NCBI RefSeq assembly: GCF_016722965.1
Contig: NZ_JAEQNB010000009.1
Span: forward strand, 47,047 to 111,046
Direction of reading: 5' to 3'
Source of the DNA: Tumebacillus amylolyticus
GTDB taxonomy: Bacteria > Bacillota > Bacilli > Tumebacillales > Tumebacillaceae
DNA length: 64,000 nucleotides
Part shown: positions 9,174 to 17,626 of the stretch, one piece after another
Layout: every line of letters starts with the position of its first letter
Position numbering within the stretch: position 1 is the stretch's first letter
Program-made: the position numbers and the translations under genes
Notes under the pieces: generated by a model
The model's input: only the letters and a program-made list of their open reading frames with translations
What the model was told of the DNA's origin: nothing
Databases searched by the model: none

Positions 9174-10647
9174 ATGCTTTTTGAACTGCGACTTTTTCTA
9201 CGGAGGCTTGTTTCGTTTTCTTGATCAAGAAGGAGAGCAGCAATCCGACGACGCCGATCCCGACGATGACCACATACGCGTCGTTGATGCCGGAGATGGC
9301 GGCTTCCTTGATCAGTTGCGGTTGCGGCGTGCTTTGCGCGGCACCGGAGGCGATCAAGTCTTGCAGATGGGTTTTGGTGCGGTCCGACATGACGGTGACG
9401 AGCAACGACGTGCCGACGGCGCCCGCCACTTGACGGATCGTGTTGGAGATGGCCGTTCCGTGTGCGTTCAACGATTGCGGCAGTTGGTTCAGGCCGGCGG
9501 TCTGAATCGGCATCATCAGCAACGCCATCCCGATACGGCGACCCGTGGACATCAGCACCAGATAGGTGAAGCTCGTCGAGTCGGTCAAGTCGATAAAGCC
9601 GATCGTGGTGCCGATGACAATGACCATCCCGATGATGGCCAACCACTTCGCGCCGAAGCGGTCGAACAGCTTGCCGGTCACCGGCATCAGGAAGCCCATG
9701 ACGAGCGCACCCGGGAGCAGGAGCAGACCGGACTCCAGCGCGGTGTACCCGCGAATGTTCTGGAGGTAGATCGGAAGCAGCATCATGTCGGCGTACATCA
9801 CCATGGTGATCATGATGTTGATCAGGGTGGTCAGTGTGAACATGTTGAACTTGAAAGCGCGCAGATCAAGCAGCGGAGTTTTCGAAACCAGCATCCGCCA
9901 CGTAAACAGGGCAAGCGCGACAACACCCGCCGTACTCGTGGTGATGACTTCCGTACTCGACCAGCCCAAGTTCCCCGCGCGGGAGAAGCCGTAGAGCAAC
10001 GCGCCGAACCCGATGGTGGAGAGCGTGACGCTCAGGACATCGAGCTTGGTCTTGACCCGCTCAGACACATTCTTCAAGTAAATGAAGCCCAAGATGATGA
10101 CCAGAATGGCAAACGGGACCATTCCGTAGAAGATCGCTTCCCATTTGTAGTGTTCGAGAATGTACCCGGTCAGCGTCGGCCCAATCGCCGGGGCGAAGAT
10201 GATCGCGAGACCGACCAGCCCCATGGCGGCGCCCCGTTTTTCGGGCGGGAACAGCGTGAGGATGACGTTTGTCAGCAACGGCATGATGATGCCGGCGCCC
10301 GCCGCTTGGATCAAGCGTCCCGTCAACAGAGAGGGGAACCCGGTCGCAAGGGCGGAAACGATCGTCCCGACCAAGAAAATCACCATGGAAGTTTGGAACA
10401 GCTCCCGTGTGGTGAAGCGTTGCATGAGATACGCCGTGATCGGAATCAAGACGCCGTTCACCAGCATGTACCCGGTCGTCAACCACTGGGCGGTGGCCGC
10501 GTTGATGCTAAAGTCGTTCATGAGTTCCGGTGTGGCGACGCTCATGATCGTTTGGTTCAAGATGGCGACGAATGCGCCCAAGATCATAATGAACAGAATC
10601 GGTCCTTTTTTGATCGAACCGGTGTCTGCGTGCGTAGTGCTACTCAA
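9172..10647 (-). CDS. DHA2-family MFS multidrug exporter (EmrB/QacA type)
   Basis: A 491-residue proton-driven exporter with about 14 membrane segments. Family marks are the N-terminal FVAILNQTIMSVATPELM (DHA2 motif D-like), TGYMLVNGVLIPITAYL, the motif A region LTGRLIQAAGAGIIMPLL and the loop GLVGLAIIFAPAIGPTLTG (motif C, antiporter). The start is TTG 10647 (MSSTTHAD), with AAGGTGGAG 5 bases upstream. It is the second gene after the TetR regulator (29 bases), so it is probably repressed by it and induced by a toxic compound. The substrate cannot be told from sequence. Confidence 0.93.
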   Translation of the reverse strand: MSSTTHADTGSIKKGPILFIMILGAFVAILNQTIMSVATPELMNDFSINAATAQWLTTGYMLVNGVLIPITAYLMQRFTTRELFQTSMVIFLVGTIVSALATGFPSLLTGRLIQAAGAGIIMPLLTNVILTLFPPEKRGAAMGLVGLAIIFAPAIGPTLTGYILEHYKWEAIFYGMVPFAILVIILGFIYLKNVSERVKTKLDVLSVTLSTIGFGALLYGFSRAGNLGWSSTEVITTSTAGVVALALFTWRMLVSKTPLLDLRAFKFNMFTLTTLINIMITMVMYADMMLLPIYLQNIRGYTALESGLLLLPGALVMGFLMPVTGKLFDRFGAKWLAIIGMVIVIGTTIGFIDLTDSTSFTYLVLMSTGRRIGMALLMMPIQTAGLNQLPQSLNAHGTAISNTIRQVAGAVGTSLLVTVMSDRTKTHLQDLIASGAAQSTPQPQLIKEAAISGINDAYVVIVGIGVVGLLLSFLIKKTKQASVEKVAVQKA

Positions 10648-10676
10648 GTTTTCTCCACCTTCTCTAGTTCTTTTTT

Positions 10677-11291
10677 CTAGAAACCGTTGCGCAAGTACTG
10701 GAACGTCGTGTCCACAAACTGATCGAACGGCGTCGCTCCGGGCCGTTCCTCCGGGGGTTGATCCGGTAGCAAGACGTTCAAGCTCCCGTCAAGCAAGGGC
10801 AAGACGATGGCGTACACCGCGCCCGCGAGCAAATGGGTGTACTCCAACGGGTACCGGTCTTGGAACAAGTCGCTCAACATCTGTTGCGAGGACGTCTGCA
10901 TCCGGCGGTGAACACTGAGGAGAAACGGCTCCAGTGTTGGGTACTGCTTGGCGAGCGAGGTCAGTTGGCGCATCTTGCGAAAAATCACTGCGGAGTGCTG
11001 CATTTTCATGAAGTGGTACATGATGTCAAGCGGCGTGGAAGTTTGGGGCAACCCTTCAAGTACCTCGGCCACTTCGTCGAGGCCGTGGTAGGGGAACACC
11101 GCAGCCGCCACCGCTTCCTCTTTGCAAGAGTAGTGGTTGGCAAACGTTCGTCTGGAATACCCGGCGATTTGCACCACGTCCTCGACGACGAAACCGTCCA
11201 AACCGCGTTCCTGAGCAAGTCCGAACGCCGCATCGGCCAGCGCGTGAGCCGTGGCTTCCCTTTTGACAATGCGCAAACTTTGTTTGTCCAT
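10677..11291 (-). CDS. TetR family transcriptional regulator
   Basis: A 204-residue repressor. The N-terminal helix-turn-helix is visible at about residues 12-58 (AFGLAQERGLDGFVVEDVVQ, AGYSRRTFANHYSCKEE); the C-terminal ligand domain ends ATPFDQFVDTTFQYL. The frame runs on to 11828 upstream but that extension crosses a terminator and is Arg/Pro-rich, so ATG 11291 (MDKQSLRIVK) is used; the ribosome site is weak. It is the first gene of a two-gene operon with the DHA2 exporter and likely represses its own promoter through the palindrome at 11368. Confidence 0.9.
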   Translation of the reverse strand: MDKQSLRIVKREATAHALADAAFGLAQERGLDGFVVEDVVQIAGYSRRTFANHYSCKEEAVAAAVFPYHGLDEVAEVLEGLPQTSTPLDIMYHFMKMQHSAVIFRKMRQLTSLAKQYPTLEPFLLSVHRRMQTSSQQMLSDLFQDRYPLEYTHLLAGAVYAIVLPLLDGSLNVLLPDQPPEERPGATPFDQFVDTTFQYLRNGF

Positions 11292-11367
11292 CGTGAGTCG
11301 CTTCTGCGAACACCGTCCTTTCTGTAAGGCTAAGGGTAGCTTGCTAATGAATACCCTACCACATTCG

Positions 11368-11382
11368 TTGCCCATTGGGCAA
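11368..11382 (-). promoter_or_regulatory. Probable TetR operator overlapping the promoter
   Basis: TTGCCCATTGGGCAA is a perfect 7-1-7 inverted repeat about 80 bases before the TetR start. Read on the minus strand its left arm, TTGCCC, could be a -35 with TAGGGT 18 bases on; the promoter match is weak but the palindrome is exact. Confidence 0.5.
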
Positions 11383-11401
11383 TCATGCACAATAGGCAAT
11401 G

Positions 11402-11439
11402 AAAAAAAGAAGGCTCCCGTCGGGGGCCTTCTTTTTTTC
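11402..11439 (-). terminator. Intrinsic terminator of the cyclase gene
   Basis: GAAGGCTCCCG and CGGGGGCCTTC pair, with seven A on the left and seven T on the right. It directly follows the minus-strand cyclase stop codon (11438) and separates it from the TetR promoter. Confidence 0.85.
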
Positions 11440-12484
11440 ATGAAAACCAGATGCGGATGAGTTCGGTGCCTTGTTCCTTGCCGCGCAGGCGGACGGCACC
11501 GATGCGTTCGCTTTTGAAAAAGTGGGTGTCGCCTTGGGCGCGAATCAGGTGGAGGAGGTCGCCGGAGATGAGGCATTCGACCTCTTGCTGTTTGCATTCT
11601 TCTTGCAGACGGGCGGCGGTGTTGACCGTGTCGCCGAGGAATGCGATCTCGCGTTTGTTGTCTCCGATCTCCGCCGCGACGACGGGGCCGCCGTGGAGCC
11701 CGACGCGAAATTCGGGAGCGAATCCGTACTTGTGACGGTAGCGGTTCCGGACATGCGTGAGGGTGTCTTGAATCGATTGGTAACAGCGCAGACAGTTGCC
11801 GTTCTTGACGCCGAGTTTGATCGGCCACGAGACGATGACGGCGTCGCCGACGTACTTGTAGATTTCGCCTTTGGTTCGGAGGATGGAGTTGGTGATGTCG
11901 TAGAAGAAGTCGTTGAGGAAGTCCTGATAGCGGAGGTCGCCGAGTTTTTCGGCGATTTCTGTGGAGCCGCGGATGTCGAGGAACATGAAGATGCGCTCTT
12001 CCTCGACGGGGCGATGGTACTTGCCGGTCAAGAAATACCCCAGCACCTGTCGTCCGACCAAGCGGCTGAGCATCACGTAGACGTTGAGCAGGAAGGTCAG
12101 GAGCAGGATGAGCAGCGCCGCGACGTAGAACGAGCGGTTGATCTCGATGTCGAACCTGCCTTTGGACAGCAGCTTTTCAAACCCGTACGACATCGTCAGC
12201 CAGAACGTGACCATCGTGGCGTAGTAGATCGTGCGGACCAAGACGCCGACGAAGAAACGGGCACGCCGGAGATAGCGGGCGAACAGGTACGTTTCGGCGG
12301 TGGAGATCGAGATGCTCGTCACCATCCCCGTGAGCGCCCCGGTCAACGCGTTCCAAAAAATCGCGTCCTCATTTAGAAAAGCGTTCAAAACCCCGACCCA
12401 AACTCCAAAAAAGCCACTGACCAGCATGAGGCGGAGTCCTTTTTTCAAAAGCTCTTGATTGCGAGAAGAAAAATGTACGTTCAA
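11438..12484 (-). CDS. Membrane class III adenylate/guanylate cyclase
   Basis: About 348 residues: four to five membrane segments in the first ~170 residues, then a class III cyclase catalytic domain. Motifs include the first metal Asp in FMFLDIRGSTEIAEKLG, the second in KYVGDAVIVSWP, GLHGGPVVAAEIG, and the transition-state Asn/Arg in FLGDTVNTAARLQEE. Whether it makes cAMP or cGMP cannot be read securely. The open frame extends to GTG 12637, but that would overlap the divergent gene and cross a promoter-like region; TTG 12484 with AAGGGTGA 8 bases upstream is preferred. N-terminal architecture resembles membrane-anchored cyclases without a HAMP domain. Confidence 0.87.
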   Translation of the reverse strand: MNVHFSSRNQELLKKGLRLMLVSGFFGVWVGVLNAFLNEDAIFWNALTGALTGMVTSISISTAETYLFARYLRRARFFVGVLVRTIYYATMVTFWLTMSYGFEKLLSKGRFDIEINRSFYVAALLILLLTFLLNVYVMLSRLVGRQVLGYFLTGKYHRPVEEERIFMFLDIRGSTEIAEKLGDLRYQDFLNDFFYDITNSILRTKGEIYKYVGDAVIVSWPIKLGVKNGNCLRCYQSIQDTLTHVRNRYRHKYGFAPEFRVGLHGGPVVAAEIGDNKREIAFLGDTVNTAARLQEECKQQEVECLISGDLLHLIRAQGDTHFFKSERIGAVRLRGKEQGTELIRIWFS

Positions 12485-12519
12485 AAGTATCGTCACCCTT
12501 ATAAATAGCCGTTTCTTTA

Positions 12520-12549
12520 ATTCTAAGTGGCGTTTGGGTTCAAGTGCAA
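12520..12549 (-). promoter_or_regulatory. Candidate promoter of the cyclase gene
   Basis: On the minus strand TTGCAC, 18 bases, TAGAAT. A start near 12513 would exclude the longer reading frame and supports the TTG start at 12484. Confidence 0.35.
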
Positions 12550-12571
12550 GCAATTCCTCGTCAAACGCTCT

Positions 12572-12625
12572 CCGTATACCCCTTTTCCGTGCGGGAAATC
12601 CTAGGAGGAAGATCCTGGTATACGG
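12572..12625 (+). repeat. Perfect 9-bp inverted repeat flanking the leader of the exported-protein gene
   Basis: CCGTATACC (12572-12580) and GGTATACGG (12617-12625) are exact inverse complements 36 bases apart, and each contains the palindrome GTATAC. The right arm touches the GGGAGGT ribosome site at 12624-12630. It could be a pair of operator half-sites or an RNA hairpin controlling translation. Confidence 0.6.
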
Positions 12626-12640
12626 GAGGTTGGGCACGGT

Positions 12641-14062
12641 TTGAAAAAAATAGGGCTCCTGTCGCTCCTCGTTGCGCTCGTCGGCAGTGTGTTTTTGTAT
12701 TCATCCGCTCACGGCGAGACGCGGGATGAACTGCAAGCGATGGTGCTTTACGAACCCGGCACGACCGGGTATCTGGATGCATTTCAAGACCTCAAGCAGT
12801 CGCTGATCGCCAACATGACCGTCACGAGCACCCCGCTCTCCGAATGGAACCATGTGAACCTGTCCCTCTACCGCGTGGTCTACCCCGATCCCTCGCTTCT
12901 CCAAGATGCCAACCGCGCCGAGATCGTGGAGAAACTGATGGCGTATGTAAAAAACGGAGGCTTCCTCTACGTGGAAGACGCCGTGCGCGAAGCTTTCCCC
13001 GCTGAATTCCTCGGGGCGCGGGAGTTCCGTCCCGTCCCCGGCGCACCAACCGCGATGGAGTTCCCCGAAGTACGCCTGAACCTGCGCGGGTTGCAAGGAG
13101 TCGTGAAAGACTTCCACGACCCCCCAAAAAAACCCCTCGGCGCGGGCATGATCCCCACCACGGCCGAGACGCTGGCGAAATCCAACGGTCTCTCGCTGTT
13201 CACCGTGAATCGCGTCGGCGAGGGCTCCGTTTTTTTTGCGGCATCCGGCAAGTACCTGCTGCGCAACGAGTTCGCCGCTTACGCCGCCCTCGAATCCACA
13301 GGCTTTGTTGTAAAAAAAGTCCTCGGCACGTACGGACGCCCTGCCTTGGCCTATCATAAAAAGGAAGGGAAACAGTCGATTCCCTACCAAGAACAGATGA
13401 CGCCGGTGTCCAAGCCCGATCTTGCAAGCGCCCGGCACGACTTGCCGATTCGCGTGTTCTCGCCGGAACCCGGTGGAACGGAAATGGAGAAGACCGCGAA
13501 ATTCGTGGACAAATTCTGCACCGACAACGACTACAATTTCATGACCGAAGAGCAGATGTCTCGCACGTTCCACACGGTGCTAGGCTCGCACGTCGAGCTC
13601 GTGCCGGATACGAGCAGCGATGCACGAATCTACACGCTGGAAGTTACGCCGCCGGAAGATTCGAAGTGGCTGGGCGACTACTTGAAGGTCTTGGGCGTGC
13701 AAGTTCAACTCGGGGAGCGGTACGCCAACGAGGGCGTGACGACAGACGCCGATATCTATATGAGGAGAAGCAATTCGATCTACTTCGGCGTTTGGCAAAA
13801 AGCGACGTTCACCATCGGGCTTCCCAAGCACCCTCTCGATCCGCCGCATCTCGTGCGTGCCAACATGCCGGTCGAAGTCAAGCAGAGCGGACAACTCGTC
13901 ACGCTCGACTGGAAAAGCAAAGGCTTGCAGCAAGTGAAATTTTTCGCCCCGAACGGGTTGCAGGTGAATTCGAAGGGGTGGAAAGTGCGGCAGGACGGGG
14001 GGCGTGTGTATATCCTGACTCGTTCCGGCGATCCGACCGTTCTCCAGATGAGGTATTTGTAA
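12641..14062 (+). CDS. Exported protein of unknown function
   Basis: A 473-residue protein with a clear signal peptide (MKKIGLLSLLVALVGSVFLY, cleavage near AHG). The start is TTG 12641 behind GGGAGGT. The first ~220 mature residues alternate beta strands and helices, with LMAYVKNGGFLYVEDAV and NRVGEGSVFFAASGKYLL, the pattern of DUF4350-like or class I amidotransferase-like sensor domains; this is only a resemblance. The C-terminal part is beta-rich and ends in a probable Ig-like fold (VKQSGQLVTLDWKSKGLQQV). I find no catalytic motif I can name. It stands alone between a divergent cyclase and a terminator. Confidence 0.75.
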   Translation: MKKIGLLSLLVALVGSVFLYSSAHGETRDELQAMVLYEPGTTGYLDAFQDLKQSLIANMTVTSTPLSEWNHVNLSLYRVVYPDPSLLQDANRAEIVEKLMAYVKNGGFLYVEDAVREAFPAEFLGAREFRPVPGAPTAMEFPEVRLNLRGLQGVVKDFHDPPKKPLGAGMIPTTAETLAKSNGLSLFTVNRVGEGSVFFAASGKYLLRNEFAAYAALESTGFVVKKVLGTYGRPALAYHKKEGKQSIPYQEQMTPVSKPDLASARHDLPIRVFSPEPGGTEMEKTAKFVDKFCTDNDYNFMTEEQMSRTFHTVLGSHVELVPDTSSDARIYTLEVTPPEDSKWLGDYLKVLGVQVQLGERYANEGVTTDADIYMRRSNSIYFGVWQKATFTIGLPKHPLDPPHLVRANMPVEVKQSGQLVTLDWKSKGLQQVKFFAPNGLQVNSKGWKVRQDGGRVYILTRSGDPTVLQMRYL

Positions 14063-14063
14063 A

Positions 14064-14106
14064 AAAAACCGACCTGCCTGTTGTAGAGGCGAGTTGGTTT
14101 TTTTGT
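14064..14106 (+). terminator. Intrinsic terminator after the exported-protein gene
   Basis: AAAACCGACCTGCCT pairs imperfectly with AGGCGAGTTGGTTTT and runs into seven T. Confidence 0.8.
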
Positions 14107-14120
14107 TGTGAGTACGACGA

Positions 14121-14149
14121 TTGACACCATTACCCAACCATCATATACT
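14121..14149 (+). promoter_or_regulatory. Strong sigma-A promoter of the thioesterase gene
   Basis: TTGACA (14121-14126), exactly 17 bases, TATACT (14144-14149). The following leader to 14217 is unusually AT-rich for this window. Confidence 0.8.
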
Positions 14150-14217
14150 CAAAATTACGAAGCTTGATATAAATACAGTTAATAATTTATCTAATATAAC
14201 TTGGAGGGTCTCCTGTC

Positions 14218-14919
14218 ATGACCACTTTGAAACTATTCATGCTCCCGTTTGCGGGAGGTTCCGCCCAGATCGCCTACCAAGGGTGGAAAGAACACCTGCC
14301 GTCCTCAATTCAAATGATCCCCATCGACCCGCCGGGCCGCGGTCGTCGGTTGATGGACCCCTTGGCGGAGAATTTGGACGAGATGCTGGCCGACTTGTAC
14401 TTGCAGGTCTGTCCTCATCTCGACGGCACGCCGTTTGCGATCTTCGGTCACAGCCTGGGGTGTCTGCTCGGCTACGAACTCGCCCACAGACTGATCGAGC
14501 GCGGCCACGGAAGCCCCCAAGCCCTGTTCCTTTCGGGGAAAAAACCGCCTCATCGTCCGGTGGACGTGACGCGCTACAATATGTCGCGCACAGACTTCAA
14601 GCGGACGATCACCGAGATGGGCGGCACCGCCGAGGAAATTCTCGACAACGACGAGCTGTTCGAATTTTTCGAGCCGATGATTCGCGCCGATTTCAAACTG
14701 GTCGACACCTACGAATATCGGGAAAAACCTCGTGCGCTTGCGTGCCCGATCTACATTTTCAACGGCTTGAGCGATCCTTTGACCTCCGTCGAGCATATGG
14801 ACGAGTGGAAGTCGTACACGACCGGCCCTTGCACCGTTTTGCATTATGAGGGCGGGCACTTCTTCTTGAACGAACACGCGGAAGGAATCTGTTTGGAGAT
14901 CTCCAACAATTTCCTCTAA
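14218..14919 (+). CDS. Type II thioesterase (GrsT/SrfAD-like)
   Basis: A 233-residue alpha/beta hydrolase of the type that clears misprimed acyl groups from carrier proteins of peptide or polyketide synthases. The N-terminal FMLPFAGGSAQIAYQGW, IPIDPPGRGRR, the nucleophile elbow FGHSLGCLLGYEL (Ser), the acid in GLSDPLTSV and the His in YEGGHFFLNEH form the complete triad. Start ATG has GGAGGG 9 bases upstream. No synthetase, carrier protein or phosphopantetheinyl transferase lies in the window, so its partner must be encoded elsewhere. Confidence 0.9.
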   Translation: MTTLKLFMLPFAGGSAQIAYQGWKEHLPSSIQMIPIDPPGRGRRLMDPLAENLDEMLADLYLQVCPHLDGTPFAIFGHSLGCLLGYELAHRLIERGHGSPQALFLSGKKPPHRPVDVTRYNMSRTDFKRTITEMGGTAEEILDNDELFEFFEPMIRADFKLVDTYEYREKPRALACPIYIFNGLSDPLTSVEHMDEWKSYTTGPCTVLHYEGGHFFLNEHAEGICLEISNNFL

Positions 14920-14942
14920 ATTCCGACAAGATCACCCAGTAT

Positions 14943-14959
14943 TGTGACAGAACTGTTTC
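14943..14959 (+). promoter_or_regulatory. Candidate WalR box upstream of the murein hydrolase gene
   Basis: TGTGAC, 5 bases, TGTTTC resembles the WalR direct repeat TGTWAH-N5-TGTWAH with one mismatch in each half. WalR controls murein hydrolase genes in Bacillales. The same stretch also forms an imperfect palindrome TTGTGACAG / CTGTTTCAA. Confidence 0.35.
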
Positions 14960-15041
14960 AACTCGTCTCCACCGGCAGGATTCGATGTTATGTCGACGAA
15001 ATTCTTACGACAGACTTCGACAACCGGAGAGGAGAACTGTA

Positions 15042-16118
15042 GTGAAACAGAAAACACAGCGAAAATTCCTGACCGGTCTGCTCGCCGCGTTGCTGTTGAC
15101 GGGGATGATCCCGAACGGTGCGTGGGCAGACGATTCTCTGGATTCCGCCAAGCAACAGGCGGACCAATTGCGTGATCAGCAGAGCCAACTCACCCAACAA
15201 CTTCAAGCCAATCAGGCTGAGATAGACAAATTGACGGCCGACATCCAATCCGCGATGCAAAAAAGTGACGACCTGCAAAAGCAAATCGTCACCACCCAAG
15301 CGAAGTTGGAAGAGCAGAAGCAGAAGCTCAAAGGCCGTGTGAAAACGATGTACGAGGGCGGCGACGTTTCGTTTTGGAGCGTGTTGCTCGACTCGACGAA
15401 CTTCAGCGATTTCCTCGACCGCATGCAACTCCTGACGATGATCGTCCAGCAAGACAACACGATCATCGAGGATTACAAAGCCACCCAAGCTGAGCTTCAG
15501 CAACAACAAGCCGACCTCAGCGCGCAACAAGAACTGCGCAAGAGCAAGCAGGCCGAATTGAACGAGATGGAAACCAAACTCCAAGACCAGTACCAAGACG
15601 TGCAGAGCCAGATCGCCGTCAAGGACGAAGAGATCGCCGATCTCGAAGCCGCAGGTGTGGCGGCGTACCAAAGCTATGCGAGCAGCGTGCAAGCGGGGAC
15701 GATCATCCCGCCGACGGGCGGAGGGACATTTGCTTGGCCGGTGCCGAGTTCCCATACGATCAACTCGGGCTACGGCATGCGCAGCGGCGGCGAGTTCCAC
15801 AAGGGCATCGACATCGGAGCGCCGGTGGGGACTCCGATCACCGCAGTTGCAGACGGCACGGTCTGGCAGGCGGGGACGGCGTCCGGGTTCGGGCATTGGA
15901 TCGTCATCTTGCACGACAACGGCGTGATGTCGGTCTACGGGCACATGTTCAGCAGCGGCGTCTACGTCAGCGCGGGACAGCGAGTCCAGCAAGGCCAAGT
16001 CATTGGGGCCACGGGCAACGACGGCGAATCCACGGGCCCGCATCTCCACTTCGCCATCGCCAACGGCGTCTCCGGCGGCCGCATGAACTACATCAACCCG
16101 ATGGGGTATCTGCAATAG
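15042..16118 (+). CDS. EnvC/CwlO-like murein hydrolase or activator, M23 peptidase domain
   Basis: A 358-residue exported cell-wall protein. GTG 15042 is the start (GAGAGGAG 6 bases upstream); it gives a signal peptide (KFLTGLLAALLLTGMIPNG, cut near AWADD). Residues ~30-210 form a long coiled coil (heptads rich in Gln/Leu, as in EnvC, PcsB and CwlO), a type that binds FtsEX. The C-terminal ~120 residues are a LytM/M23 domain with all zinc ligands in view: HKGIDIG (His and Asp) and GPHLHFAI (HxH), plus the HMFSSG His. With the ligands intact it could cleave peptidoglycan cross-bridges itself. A strong terminator follows. Confidence 0.93.
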   Translation: MKQKTQRKFLTGLLAALLLTGMIPNGAWADDSLDSAKQQADQLRDQQSQLTQQLQANQAEIDKLTADIQSAMQKSDDLQKQIVTTQAKLEEQKQKLKGRVKTMYEGGDVSFWSVLLDSTNFSDFLDRMQLLTMIVQQDNTIIEDYKATQAELQQQQADLSAQQELRKSKQAELNEMETKLQDQYQDVQSQIAVKDEEIADLEAAGVAAYQSYASSVQAGTIIPPTGGGTFAWPVPSSHTINSGYGMRSGGEFHKGIDIGAPVGTPITAVADGTVWQAGTASGFGHWIVILHDNGVMSVYGHMFSSGVYVSAGQRVQQGQVIGATGNDGESTGPHLHFAIANGVSGGRMNYINPMGYLQ

Positions 16119-16124
16119 AATAGA

Positions 16125-16166
16125 AAAGACCTTCGACTCCATGCAGTCGAAGGTCTTTTTTTTTTG
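16125..16166. terminator. Terminator between the M23 gene and the convergent transporter gene
   Basis: AAAGACCTTCGACT and AGTCGAAGGTCTTT form a 14-base stem followed by ten T on the plus strand; the minus-strand side has only TTTTC, so it mainly serves the M23 gene. Confidence 0.9.
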
Positions 16167-16168
16167 TC

Positions 16169-17545
16169 CTAGAAGATCAGGAGGCAGCCGCCGAAGAAGA
16201 CGAAGCCGAAGATCAGCGCCATGAGACAGTAGCCCATGATGTCGCGGATGGTGAGGCCGGCAAGCGCGATGACGGGGAGTGCCCAGAACGGCTGGACCAT
16301 GTTGAAGACTCCTTCGCCAAATGCGACCGACATCGAGATTTTGCCGAGGTATTCGGGAGACGTTTGTTTGAGCGCCATCGCCGCTTCGATGGAGATCGGA
16401 CCTTGCACCGCCCAGTGTCCGCCGCCGGACGGGACGAACATCGTGATCAGGCACGACCCGATGAAGTTCAAGAACGGCAAAGTGTGCACCGTCGCCGCCG
16501 AAACGAGGTCGCGGGCGAGAATCGTTTGCAACGGGTCGATGCCTTTCGCCGGGATGTACGCCATCAGCGCCATGATGCCGCCGTAGAGCGGGTATTGCAA
16601 GAGCAACGACCCCGACGATTTCGCCGCATCCACAAACGCTCGAGCATAGTTGATCGGAGTCCAGTGGAACAGCAGACCGAGCACGGTGAACAGCATAATC
16701 ATCGTGTTGATCGAAACTTGCCCTTTCAACGGGCCGAAGAATTCATAAAACCCTGCCGCCGCCAGCAACAGGTTGAGAATCCACAAGCCCTCAATCCGCG
16801 TGGCAAACGTCTTCGGAGCTTGTTGAATCGCTTCTGCCGACGCCGCAACTTCTGCATCCGCTTTCAAAAGTACGTCACGGTTGATCGGCTTGATGTTGCG
16901 CGGTGCCATGAATTTCAAAATGAACGGGAACGCGACCAGAGTGAGCAAGACCGGAACCAAGTTGTACGACGTGAACAGCGTGTCTTTGATATCGACCGTT
17001 TGTTTGGTCATTTTGTAGATGATGTTCAACGTCGAGGACGGGTCGGCGTTGGCGAGCATGATCGACGACGAGAAGCCCGAGGTCCAGACGATGAAGCCCA
17101 TGTACGCCGCCGCAACGACGTAGCCGAAGTCCATTTTTTCCAAGCGTTTCGCGATTTCTTTGGCGAGGATCGTGCCGATGACCAGCCCTAAGCCCCAGTT
17201 GACCAGCGAGCCGACCGCCCCGGTGAGAAAGCAGAGGATCGCCGCTTGCGCTTGGTTTTTCGGCAGGGCCGCGAGTCGGACGAGGCCCTTTTTGATCAAA
17301 GGCGCTTGGGCGAGGGTGGTGCCGCAGACGAGGATGAGCGTCATCTGCAACGCAAACGTGAAGATGTTCTGCTTGCCCCAGACGCCTTCGTACCACGCAT
17401 TGACCAGCCCCGACATCGAAGCTTGCGGCACCAACCAGAAGTTCAGCAACACAACCAAGAACGTCAGGATGATGGCGAACAAGTACGGGTCCGGCATGAA
17501 GCGTTGGACATAACGGACGAAAAAGTTCGTGAGTCTTGCAAACAA
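16169..17545 (-). CDS. AtoE-type short-chain fatty acid transporter
   Basis: A 458-residue integral membrane protein with about 12 helices, matching the short-chain fatty acid transporter family (TIGR00366 / AtoE). Diagnostic segments are RFMPDPYLFAIILTFL near the N-terminus, TGAVGSLVNWGLGLVIG, and the pore-like FVPSGGGHWAVQGP near the C-terminus. The start is TTG 17545 (MFARLTNFFVRYVQRF), with a perfect AAGGAGGT 8 bases upstream; the frame extends further to 17656 but that crosses the upstream terminator. No acetoacetate or butyrate catabolic genes adjoin it, so the physiological substrate is open. Confidence 0.9.
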   Translation of the reverse strand: MFARLTNFFVRYVQRFMPDPYLFAIILTFLVVLLNFWLVPQASMSGLVNAWYEGVWGKQNIFTFALQMTLILVCGTTLAQAPLIKKGLVRLAALPKNQAQAAILCFLTGAVGSLVNWGLGLVIGTILAKEIAKRLEKMDFGYVVAAAYMGFIVWTSGFSSSIMLANADPSSTLNIIYKMTKQTVDIKDTLFTSYNLVPVLLTLVAFPFILKFMAPRNIKPINRDVLLKADAEVAASAEAIQQAPKTFATRIEGLWILNLLLAAAGFYEFFGPLKGQVSINTMIMLFTVLGLLFHWTPINYARAFVDAAKSSGSLLLQYPLYGGIMALMAYIPAKGIDPLQTILARDLVSAATVHTLPFLNFIGSCLITMFVPSGGGHWAVQGPISIEAAMALKQTSPEYLGKISMSVAFGEGVFNMVQPFWALPVIALAGLTIRDIMGYCLMALIFGFVFFGGCLLIF

Positions 17546-17626
17546 GAGAAAAGACCTCCTTTTGTACAAATATTTACACATGAACAGTATTACTGGATAG
17601 AGGGGACAATTCCCTCTTTTACAAAT

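Noticed and set aside
9181..10680. 499-codon open frame opposite the DHA2 exporter
   Set aside because: Antisense frame with repetitive Asp/Arg/Gln composition, while the minus strand has a full 14-helix transporter.
10677..11828. 383-codon form of the TetR gene
   Set aside because: The added N-terminus is antisense to the cyclase region, crosses a terminator and is Arg/Pro-rich.
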